Below are positions 1-5,472 of a stretch of DNA of 6,171 nucleotides, in pieces (the first letter of the stretch is position 1; each line of letters opens with the position of its first letter). This DNA comes from Actinomycetota bacterium. GTDB taxonomy: Bacteria > Actinomycetota > Acidimicrobiia > Acidimicrobiales > Acidimicrobiaceae. The notes below the pieces were generated by a model that searched no databases, was not told where the DNA came from, and saw nothing but the letters and a program-made list of their open reading frames with translations. Where the stretch lies: positions 1-6,171 of the forward strand of contig ML178769.1 of the NCBI GenBank assembly GCA_004366215.1. Direction: 5' to 3'. Both the position numbers and the translations under genes were made by a program.

Positions 1-306
1 GACCAAGCGGTTGGGCCTGAGGGTGAGACGAGCCTTGGCGACCTCGTCGTCGCGCAAGACACGTCGTTCGAAGATGACGTCGACGAGTCGATCGCGCGTG
101 AGATGCTCCGGCGCGCCGTCGACGAGCTCGACGAGCTTGAGCGCCAAGTCGTCACGCTGCGCTTCGGCCTCCAGGGCGACCGGCCCGCCTCGCTCGAGGC
201 GACTGCGCGCATCCTTGGGATTGGTCCCCGCCGAGCCCGGCGTCTCGAAGCGAGCGCGCTCGCCAAGCTCGCTGAGAACCCCCGCCTTCGCACCTCAGCC
301 GCGTAG
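1..306 (+). CDS. Sigma-70 family RNA polymerase sigma factor, C-terminal part (5' end outside window)
   Basis: An open frame enters at base 1 and ends at TAG 304-306, giving 101 residues. It begins with EGETSLGDLV, which resembles the end of region 3 (3.2 finger) of primary-type sigma factors (EGDTELGDLI-like). Region 4 follows: LDELERQVVTLRFGL, then a helix-turn-helix SLEATARILGIGPRRARRLE and ASALAKLAE, where primary sigmas have TLEEIG...VTRERIRQIEA.ALRKLR. Region 4 normally binds the -35 element and the beta flap of RNA polymerase. The recognition helix departs from the primary-sigma consensus (P for R584, R for E585, R for Q589 in E. coli numbering), so this is more likely an alternative (group 2-like) factor than the housekeeping RpoD. 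The true start is upstream of the window; the internal ATG at 103 would delete region 3 and is not a credible start. The stop lies 4 bases from the stop of the convergent pseudouridine synthase gene. Confidence 0.85.
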   Translation, partial: DQAVGPEGETSLGDLVVAQDTSFEDDVDESIAREMLRRAVDELDELERQVVTLRFGLQGDRPASLEATARILGIGPRRARRLEASALAKLAENPRLRTSAA

Positions 307-310
307 TGCG

Positions 311-1240
311 TTAGGCCGAGGCGCCGGCTCCGCACACGGGGCTCGTCGCCGCCCGCCTCGCGAACGCCTCGAGCTCGGCTGGTACGGGGGCCTCGCAGAC
401 GACGCGACCTCCGCGGGTCGGGTGCTCGAACGCGACGCGCCAGGCGTGCAAGAACGGGCGCGCGAGGTCGGGGGTCGCCACCCCGTAGCGCCGGTCCCCC
501 ACCACCGGGTGCCCGATCGCCGCGAGGTGGACCCTGATCTGGTGGGTCCGGCCCGTCTCGAGGACCAGCTCGACGAGCGCCGTGTCAGGACCGACCCAGC
601 GCGTCTCGAGTTCGGTGGCGGCGGCTCGTCCGCCCTCGACGATCGCCATGCGGGCCGGATCTCGAAGGTCGCGTCCGATCGGTGCCTCGATGCGCGCGCG
701 CTGCGGCGGCGCACCGGCGACGAGCGCGAGGTAGCGGCGCTCGACCTCGTGGGCTCGCACCGCCACCCTGAGGACCTCGAGTGCTCGCGACGTCCGCGCA
801 AGCACCATGGCACCGCTCGTGCCGACGTCGAGCCGGTGGACGAGGCCGCGACGGAGCGGCTCGCCGTCGAGCAGCCGCAGCTCTGGCCAGCGTGCCTGAG
901 CCCAGTCGGCGACGCTCGGACGCTCGTCGCGCTCGTGCACGCGGTGCGTCACGAGTCCTGCCGGCTTCGCCACGACGATGACGTCCTCGTCCTCGAAGAG
1001 GACGGTCGGCTCAGCCTGGGGCGTGCGCGGCTGACTCGGGTCGTTCCAGGCGAGCTCGAGAACCTCTCCGGGGCGCAGCCGCCGTGCGCGCCGACGCTCG
1101 ACGAGGCCGTCGAGGCGGACGTCACCTCCCGCGACGAGCGCCTGCGCCCGCGCGCGGTCGATCCCGGTGAGCAGCGCCACCGCTCGATCGAGCCGCTCGC
1201 CGCCGAGCGACTCGCCCACCTCAACGCGGAGCGTGGGCAC
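311..1240 (-). CDS. RluA/RluD-family 23S rRNA/tRNA pseudouridine synthase
   Basis: The protein should isomerise specific uridines in structured RNA (23S rRNA or tRNA) to pseudouridine in the cytoplasm. From GTG 1240 it has 309 residues, a normal family length. Residues 1-65 form an S4-like RNA-binding domain (GGERLDRAVALLTGIDRARA...GGDVRLDG). The catalytic domain has VVAKPAGLVTH (about 89-99), the motif HRLDVGTSG (135-143) with the presumed nucleophile Asp138, and LETGRTHQIRVHLAAIGHP (227-245) then GDRRYG. The segment after KPAG is LVTHRVHERDE rather than the usual VVHP.xGH, a mild divergence. GTG 1240 is chosen because GAGG lies 5 bases upstream and the S4 beta-strand LRVEV is kept. A TTG at 1282 (14 more residues) and a GTG at 1219, just after the lspA stop, are alternatives. 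From 1240 the gene overlaps the 3' end of lspA by 20 bases, which suggests translational coupling. Exact RNA target (RluA, RluC or RluD type) cannot be decided, though the lspA neighbour is typical of actinobacterial rluD annotations. Confidence 0.92.
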   Translation of the reverse strand: MPTLRVEVGESLGGERLDRAVALLTGIDRARAQALVAGGDVRLDGLVERRRARRLRPGEVLELAWNDPSQPRTPQAEPTVLFEDEDVIVVAKPAGLVTHRVHERDERPSVADWAQARWPELRLLDGEPLRRGLVHRLDVGTSGAMVLARTSRALEVLRVAVRAHEVERRYLALVAGAPPQRARIEAPIGRDLRDPARMAIVEGGRAAATELETRWVGPDTALVELVLETGRTHQIRVHLAAIGHPVVGDRRYGVATPDLARPFLHAWRVAFEHPTRGGRVVCEAPVPAELEAFARRAATSPVCGAGASA

Positions 1241-1658
1241 GGCTCCCTCGCAGTTCAGCGACGACGAGTAGGACGATGCCAACCGTGACCGCGGCGTCAG
1301 CGAGGTTGAACACCGGCCAGTAGGGCAGCTGGATCCAGTCGATCACCGCACCGCGGTTGTGACGCACGACGCGGTCGAGCAGGTTCGACACGGCCCCCGC
1401 CACGACGAGCGAGGCGGCCGCGCGCGAGAGACGACTCGGACGACGCAGCCCCCAGAGCGCGACGGCAGCGCCCACGAGCGTCGCGACGACCCCGACGAGC
1501 AGCGGGTGGCCAACGCCGAGCGAGAAGGCGACCCCCGAGTTGCGAACTTCGACGAAGCGGATCGGTCCGACCACGACCGGGTGGAGCGCGAAGTGGCGCT
1601 CTGCGTACGTCTTGGTCGCCTGGTCGACAGCGACGACCGCGAGGACCGTCAACGCCAT
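1221..1658 (-). CDS. lspA: Lipoprotein signal peptidase (signal peptidase II)
   Basis: LspA is an integral membrane aspartyl protease that removes the signal peptide from diacylglyceryl-modified prolipoproteins. From ATG 1658 it has 145 residues with family landmarks in order: first membrane helix with DQATK (12-16), RNSGVAFS (39-46), two central hydrophobic helices (about 52-71 and 80-92), GAVSNLLDRV (88-97) with catalytic Asp95, GAVIDWI (103-109), and FNLADAAVTVG (117-127) with catalytic Asp121, running into the last helix. The start is uncertain. ATG 1658 has no Shine-Dalgarno and leaves out the in-frame RRRLAA just upstream, which looks like the cytoplasmic positive flank of helix 1. A CTG at 1679 overlaps the TGA stop of the upstream DksA-like gene (CTGA) and would restore that flank; GTG 1718 is another option, overlapping that gene by 43 bases. 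The gene sits between the DksA-like gene and the pseudouridine synthase in a tight, probably cotranscribed group. Confidence 0.93.
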   Translation of the reverse strand: MALTVLAVVAVDQATKTYAERHFALHPVVVGPIRFVEVRNSGVAFSLGVGHPLLVGVVATLVGAAVALWGLRRPSRLSRAAASLVVAGAVSNLLDRVVRHNRGAVIDWIQLPYWPVFNLADAAVTVGIVLLVVAELRGSRAHAPR

Positions 1659-1675
1659 CGCGGCGAGGCGGCGTC

Positions 1676-2128
1676 TCAGCGTCGGCGCGTCAGGCCCCCT
1701 TCCTTGCAGCGCACGCACAGGCGTGCGTAGGGCAACGCACGAAGACGAGCGCGCGCAATCGGCTCGTGACACACCTCACACACCCCGTAGGTGCCGTCGT
1801 CGAGCTTGCGCAGCGCGTCGTCGACCTCGGCGAGCGCCGCCTGCGCGCTCGCCGCGAGGGCCAGGTCTCGCTCCCGGTCGATCGCGGCCGTGCCGCCTTC
1901 TCCCGACTCCTCGTCGAACTGCACCTCGAGCGGCCCGCTGACCTGCACGAGCTGATCAGCCTCCGCTTTGAGCTGCGACGCCTGCTGCTCTAGGTGTGCT
2001 CGCTCGACGAGCAGGAGGTTGCGCTGCTCCGCACGGAACGTGGCGTCATCGAGCGCGTCGAGCTCGTCCTCGTCGAGAGCGAGGTACGCCTGCGCACGCT
2101 CCTCGTTGGGAAGTGTTCGCTCTGCCAT
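1676..2128 (-). CDS. DksA/TraR-family C4 zinc-finger protein
   Basis: This 150-residue protein has an acidic N-terminus (DEDELDALDDATF, 19-31), two helices predicted to form an antiparallel coiled coil (about 30-63 and 83-110), and a C-terminal C4 zinc finger, Cys117-x2-Cys120-x17-Cys138-x2-Cys141, within GTYGVCEVCHEPIARARL. That is the DksA/TraR architecture: in E. coli the coiled coil enters the RNA polymerase secondary channel to modulate initiation, in DksA together with ppGpp. The loop at the coiled-coil tip here is EESGEGGTAAI and shows no DxxDxA motif, so DksA-like activity cannot be assumed; an RNA polymerase-binding role is inference from the family. ATG 2128 is preceded by a doubled AAGGAG; an in-frame TTG lies immediately upstream at 2131. 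It is the first gene of the presumed operon with lspA and the pseudouridine synthase, and its 3' end contains the region where the lspA start must lie. Confidence 0.88.
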   Translation of the reverse strand: MAERTLPNEERAQAYLALDEDELDALDDATFRAEQRNLLLVERAHLEQQASQLKAEADQLVQVSGPLEVQFDEESGEGGTAAIDRERDLALAASAQAALAEVDDALRKLDDGTYGVCEVCHEPIARARLRALPYARLCVRCKEGGLTRRR

Positions 2129-2131
2129 CAA

Positions 2132-2144
2132 CTCCTTACTCCTT
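2132..2144 (-). promoter_or_regulatory. Tandem Shine-Dalgarno sequence of the DksA-like gene
   Basis: On the minus strand AAGGAG occurs twice, separated by one T (AAGGAGTAAGGAG). The distal copy (2144-2139) is 7 bases from the TTG at 2131 and 10 from the ATG at 2128. The proximal copy (2137-2132) is only 3 bases from the ATG. Either the distal copy serves one of the two adjacent starts or both recruit ribosomes. It is a much stronger signal than those of the other genes in the window. Confidence 0.75.
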
Positions 2145-2147
2145 GCT

Positions 2148-2165
2148 GCTCGCCTCGGGGCGAGC
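2148..2165 (-). other. GC-rich leader hairpin upstream of the DksA-like gene
   Basis: A perfect 7-bp stem GCTCGCC / GGCGAGC (2165-2159 with 2154-2148) closes a 4-base loop, CCGA on the minus strand. It ends 3 bases before the distal AAGGAG, so in the mRNA it would stack directly beside the ribosome-binding site. There is no T tract, so it is not an intrinsic terminator. A role in translation or mRNA stability is inference. Confidence 0.5.
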
Positions 2166-2180
2166 TACTCGAGCCACTCG
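2161..2180. repeat. Two overlapping imperfect palindromes CGAGTrGCTCG
   Basis: Read on the minus strand, CGAGTGGCTCG and CGAGTAGCTCG are joined with a shared CG. Each has 4-base inverted ends (CGAG/CTCG) and a 3-base centre, and together they form an 11-bp direct repeat. They lie directly after the candidate minus-strand -10 element, across the expected transcription start, which is a classic operator position. The second copy shares bases with the leader hairpin. CGAG and CTCG words are common in this genome, so chance is possible. Confidence 0.35.
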
Positions 2181-2186
2181 ATGCTA
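2181..2186 (-). promoter_or_regulatory. Candidate -10 element for the DksA-like/lspA/pseudouridine synthase operon
   Basis: TAGCAT on the minus strand fits the actinobacterial TAnnnT pattern and has 4 of 6 bases of TATAAT. A start near 2174 would give a leader of about 46 bases containing the palindromes, hairpin and doubled Shine-Dalgarno. The -35 at 17 bp spacing (CTGGCT) is weak. No better candidate is visible in the short divergent region. Confidence 0.4.
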
Positions 2187-2238
2187 CCGGGCCTCGACCT
2201 CGCAGCCAGCGACGCCGAGTGCGCAGGGTTGCGAAGGC

Positions 2239-2244
2239 TAGGCT
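2239..2244 (+). promoter_or_regulatory. Candidate -10 element of ileS, compatible with a leaderless transcript
   Basis: TAGGCT fits TAnnnT and ends 6 bases before the ileS ATG, which puts the expected start site at or beside the A of the start codon. No Shine-Dalgarno lies at normal distance (the nearest AAGG is 13 bases away), which also fits a leaderless mRNA. The -35 region at 17-18 bp spacing (CGAGTG) is poor. Confidence 0.4.
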
Positions 2245-2250
2245 GGCGCC

Positions 2251-5200
2251 ATGGACGAGGCGACCGAACCCTACCCAGCCCAGCCCAGCTCGCTCGACCT
2301 CCCAGCCCTCGAACACGAGATCCTCGACCTCTGGGAGCGCGAGCAGACGTTTGCCGCCTCGATTGAGCAGCGGCGCGCACAAGGCGCACCGGCGTTTGTC
2401 TTCTACGACGGCCCACCGTTCGCGAACGGCCTGCCACACTACGGCCACCTGCTCACCGGGTTCGTCAAGGACGCCATCCCCCGCTACCAGACCATGCGCG
2501 GCAAGGTGGTTGAGCGACGCTTCGGGTGGGACTGTCACGGCTTGCCAGCAGAGATGGCGATCGAGAAGGAGCTCGGCCTCCAGAGCCGCGAAGACATCGA
2601 GCGCCTCGGGGTCGGCGTCTTCAACGAGCACTGCCGAGCCCTCGTCGAGCACACCTCAGATGAGTGGGATCGCTACGTCACCCGCCAAGCGCGCTGGGTC
2701 GACTTCCAGAACGCCTACCGCACCATGGACCTCGCCTTCATGGAGTCGGTCATGTGGGCGTTCAAGCGGCTCTGGGAGCAAGGACTCGTCTACGAGCACT
2801 ACCGGGTCCTCCCCTACTGCTGGGAGTGCGAGACGCCGCTGTCGAACTTCGAGACGCGCCAGGACGACGCCTACCGGCCTCGCACCGACCCCGCGGTGAC
2901 GGTCGCGTTCGCGCTCGAGGGCGACGAGACCCGCGCTGGGTCGCTCGAGGGTCCACTGTGGCTGCTCGCCTGGACCACAACCCCTTGGACGCTGCCGTCG
3001 AATCTGGCCATCGCGGTGAACCCGAGCGAGCAGTACGTCGTGTTCCACTCCGACGCCACGCCGGTCGACCACGGCCGGACCTACGTCATGGCAGCGCAGC
3101 GTCTCGCGGCCTACGCCGAGCGGTTCCCTGACGCTCGGGTCGTTGCGACCGTTCCCGGTCGCGCGCTCGAGGGACGGCGCTACCGACCACTCTTCGACTT
3201 CTTCGCCGCGACCCCCGGGGCCTTCGTGGTCCTCGGCGCTGACTTTGTCACCCTCGACGAGGGAACCGGCGTCGTCCAGCTCGCCCCGGGCTTCGGCGAG
3301 GAGGACCAGCAGGTCTGCGAGGCGCACGGCATCCCCGTCGTCGTCCCGGTCGACGACCGGGGACGCTACACCGCTGAGGTCCCCCCGTACGCGGGCGAGC
3401 AGGTCTTCGACGCCAACCCCGCGATCGGGGCACTGCTCGAGCGCCTCGGCGTGCTCATCACCCACGAGGCCTACGAGCACGCCTACCCTCACTGTTGGCG
3501 CACCGAGACGCCCCTCATCTACCGGGCGATGCGGTCGTGGTTCGTCGCCGTCACAGCGATCAAGGATCGCCTGCTCGCTCGCAACGAGGAGATCGACTGG
3601 GTTCCAACCCACGTCAAGCACGGTGCCTTCGGCAAGTGGCTCGAGGGCGCCCGCGACTGGTCGATCACGCGCAACCGCTACTGGGGTGCACCCATCCCCG
3701 TCTGGCGCAGCGACGACCCCGCCTACCCCCGCGTCGACGTCTACGGATCCCTCGACGAACTCGAACGCGACTTCGGAGTGCGGCCAACCGACCTGCACCG
3801 GCCCGCGATCGACGAGCTCACGAGGCCGAACCCTGACGACCCCACCGGGCGCTCCACCATGCGCCGAGTGCCTGACGTCCTCGACTGCTGGTTCGAGTCG
3901 GGCTCGATGCCCTTCGCGCAGCTGCACTACCCCTTCGAGCACAAGGAGCGCTTCGAAGCGAACTTCCCGGCGGACTTCATCGTCGAGTACGTCGGTCAGA
4001 CGCGCGGCTGGTTCTACACGCTGCACGTCCTCGCCGTCGCGCTCTTTGACGCGCCGCCGTTTCGTCACTGCATCGCCCACGGCGTCGTGCTCGGCAACGA
4101 CGGGCGCAAGCTCTCGAAGCGCCTGCGCAACTACCCTGACCCGTGGGAGGTCTTCGAAGAGATCGGAGCCGACGCGATGCGCTGGTTCCTGCTCTCCTCG
4201 CCGGTCCTGCGAGGCCAAGAGATGGTGCTCGAGCGCGGCGCCATCGTCGACACGGTGCGACGCGTCATCAACCCCATCTGGAACGCGTTCTCCTTCCTCG
4301 TGCTCTACGCACGCGCCGACGGGATGCGGGGGCACCTCACGGAGCGCGCGACCCACGTCCTCGACCGCTACCTCCTCGCCGCCACGCACGACCTCGTCGC
4401 CGACGTGACCGAGGCGATGGACCACTTCGACCTCGCGCGCGCCACCACGCTCGTCGAGCGCTACCTCGATCGCCTCACCAACTGGTACGTACGCCGCAGC
4501 CGTGAGCGCTTCTGGTCGCGGCGAGACGCGACGAGCCTCGAGGCCAAGCAGGAAGCCTACGACTCGCTCCACACCGCGCTCGTCACCCTCGCCCTCGTCG
4601 TCGCTCCGCTCCTGCCAATGCTCGCAGAGCACGTCTACCGGGCGCTTGTCGGCCCATCCTCGGTTCACCTCGCCGACTGGCCGCTCGCCGACTCGCTACC
4701 GGCAGATCCGCAGCTCGTGGCAGAGATGGAACGCGTGCGAGAGGTGTGCTCGCTCGCACACTCGATCCGCAAGGCAGCAGGACTGCGTGCTCGCCTCCCG
4801 CTCCGGCGGCTCACGATCGTCCTCGCTGAGCCGTTCGACGTGACCGACTACGTACCGCTCATCCGTGCAGAGGTCAACGTACGCGACGTCGTCGTCGAAG
4901 ACGCCCACGCGCACCCCGTGCGCTGGCAGCTCGCCGTCAACCCACGCCTGCTCGGCCCTCGGCTCGGACCGCAGGTGCAGACGGTGATCCGTGCTGCTCG
5001 CGAGGGCCACTTCGAGCTCCGTGGCGAGACCGTGACCGTCGCCGGCGTCGAGCTACGCCCCGAGGAGTACACCCTCACGCCCAGCGCCGAGGACGCCAAG
5101 CGCAGCCGACCATTCGCAGATCGGCGTGGGATCGTGATCCTCGACACATCGGTCGACGACGAGCTCGTGCGGGAGGGACGCGCGCGCGACCTCATCCGCC

Positions 5201-5454
5201 TCATCCAGCGGCATCGCAAGGAGCACGGCTACGACGTCACCGATCGAATTCGGCTCGAGCTGCGCGCCTCTCGTGACGGAGCGGTCGCACGCGCCCTCGA
5301 GGCGCACGCGACCGAGCTCATGGAGCAGTGCCTCGTCACCGAGCTCGTCCTCGACGACGGCGCGCCCGACCCCTCGCTCGCTGACCGGAGTGAGGTCGAG
5401 CTCGACGGCGAGCCGATCGTGATCGCGACAGCCGTCGCGCACCCGACGCCCTGA
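2251..5454 (+). CDS. ileS: Isoleucyl-tRNA synthetase, eukaryote-like (IleRS2) type
   Basis: This cytoplasmic class Ia synthetase charges tRNA-Ile with isoleucine using ATP and edits misactivated valine. The 1067-residue protein is complete. It has the HIGH motif as HYGH (63-66) in PPFANGLPHYGH, then GWDCHGLPAE (92-101). The CP1 editing domain (about 200-440) has WTTTPWT (241-247) and GTGVVQLAPGFGEED (338-352), keeping the conserved Asp352. The catalytic core resumes with CWFESGSMPFAQ and EYVGQTRGWFYTLHVL. The KMSKS loop is KLSKR (620-624) followed by LRNYPDP. NWYVRRSRERFW (744-755) lies in the anticodon-binding helical domain, and a long C-terminal domain follows. HYGH, ERRFGWD, the KLSKRLRNYPDP context, the length and the lack of a C-terminal four-cysteine zinc finger place it with IleRS2 rather than the E. 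coli type. Family members of this type are usually mupirocin tolerant. Gln343 replaces a usually conserved editing-site His. ATG 2251 fits the N-terminal alignment. The gene appears monocistronic, and its stop is 18 bases from that of the convergent DivIVA gene. Confidence 0.98.
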   Translation: MDEATEPYPAQPSSLDLPALEHEILDLWEREQTFAASIEQRRAQGAPAFVFYDGPPFANGLPHYGHLLTGFVKDAIPRYQTMRGKVVERRFGWDCHGLPAEMAIEKELGLQSREDIERLGVGVFNEHCRALVEHTSDEWDRYVTRQARWVDFQNAYRTMDLAFMESVMWAFKRLWEQGLVYEHYRVLPYCWECETPLSNFETRQDDAYRPRTDPAVTVAFALEGDETRAGSLEGPLWLLAWTTTPWTLPSNLAIAVNPSEQYVVFHSDATPVDHGRTYVMAAQRLAAYAERFPDARVVATVPGRALEGRRYRPLFDFFAATPGAFVVLGADFVTLDEGTGVVQLAPGFGEEDQQVCEAHGIPVVVPVDDRGRYTAEVPPYAGEQVFDANPAIGALLERLGVLITHEAYEHAYPHCWRTETPLIYRAMRSWFVAVTAIKDRLLARNEEIDWVPTHVKHGAFGKWLEGARDWSITRNRYWGAPIPVWRSDDPAYPRVDVYGSLDELERDFGVRPTDLHRPAIDELTRPNPDDPTGRSTMRRVPDVLDCWFESGSMPFAQLHYPFEHKERFEANFPADFIVEYVGQTRGWFYTLHVLAVALFDAPPFRHCIAHGVVLGNDGRKLSKRLRNYPDPWEVFEEIGADAMRWFLLSSPVLRGQEMVLERGAIVDTVRRVINPIWNAFSFLVLYARADGMRGHLTERATHVLDRYLLAATHDLVADVTEAMDHFDLARATTLVERYLDRLTNWYVRRSRERFWSRRDATSLEAKQEAYDSLHTALVTLALVVAPLLPMLAEHVYRALVGPSSVHLADWPLADSLPADPQLVAEMERVREVCSLAHSIRKAAGLRARLPLRRLTIVLAEPFDVTDYVPLIRAEVNVRDVVVEDAHAHPVRWQLAVNPRLLGPRLGPQVQTVIRAAREGHFELRGETVTVAGVELRPEEYTLTPSAEDAKRSRPFADRRGIVILDTSVDDELVREGRARDLIRLIQRHRKEHGYDVTDRIRLELRASRDGAVARALEAHATELMEQCLVTELVLDDGAPDPSLADRSEVELDGEPIVIATAVAHPTP
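2274..2288 (+). repeat. Pentanucleotide repeat (CCCAG)3 near the ileS start
   Basis: Three perfect CCCAG units fall at codons 8-13 of ileS, encoding part of YPAQPSS. The unit is not a multiple of three, so slippage would shift the frame, but three copies is short and the gene is essential. Confidence 0.6.
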
Positions 5455-5472
5455 ATCGCCGCCCGCGACGGC

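Noticed and set aside
11..1288. A 425-codon plus-strand open frame opposite the pseudouridine synthase.
   Set aside because: It is rich in Arg/Ala/Ser with no recognisable domain and lies antisense to a clearly conserved enzyme. Long antisense frames are expected at this GC content.
2148..2165. The hairpin as an intrinsic terminator or attenuator.
   Set aside because: No T tract follows in either direction; on the minus strand it is followed by the ribosome-binding site.
2132..2250. T-box riboswitch upstream of ileS, as found for ileS in some actinobacteria.
   Set aside because: The region is too short, there is no TGGnACCGCG-type T-box sequence, and the only -10 candidate places the start at the ATG.
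2274..2288. (CCCAG)3 as a phase-variation tract.
   Set aside because: Three units is too short for appreciable slippage, and switching off an apparently essential synthetase is implausible.
1994..2899. A 301-codon plus-strand frame spanning the divergent region and the ileS start.
   Set aside because: It overlaps two well-supported genes and the control region, and its translation is Ser/Thr/Arg-rich shadow sequence without a domain.
2656..4668. A 670-codon minus-strand open frame antisense to ileS.
   Set aside because: The translation is low-complexity (Val/Gly/Arg/Asp/Glu) with no motifs, and the opposite strand is a complete IleRS with all class I signatures.
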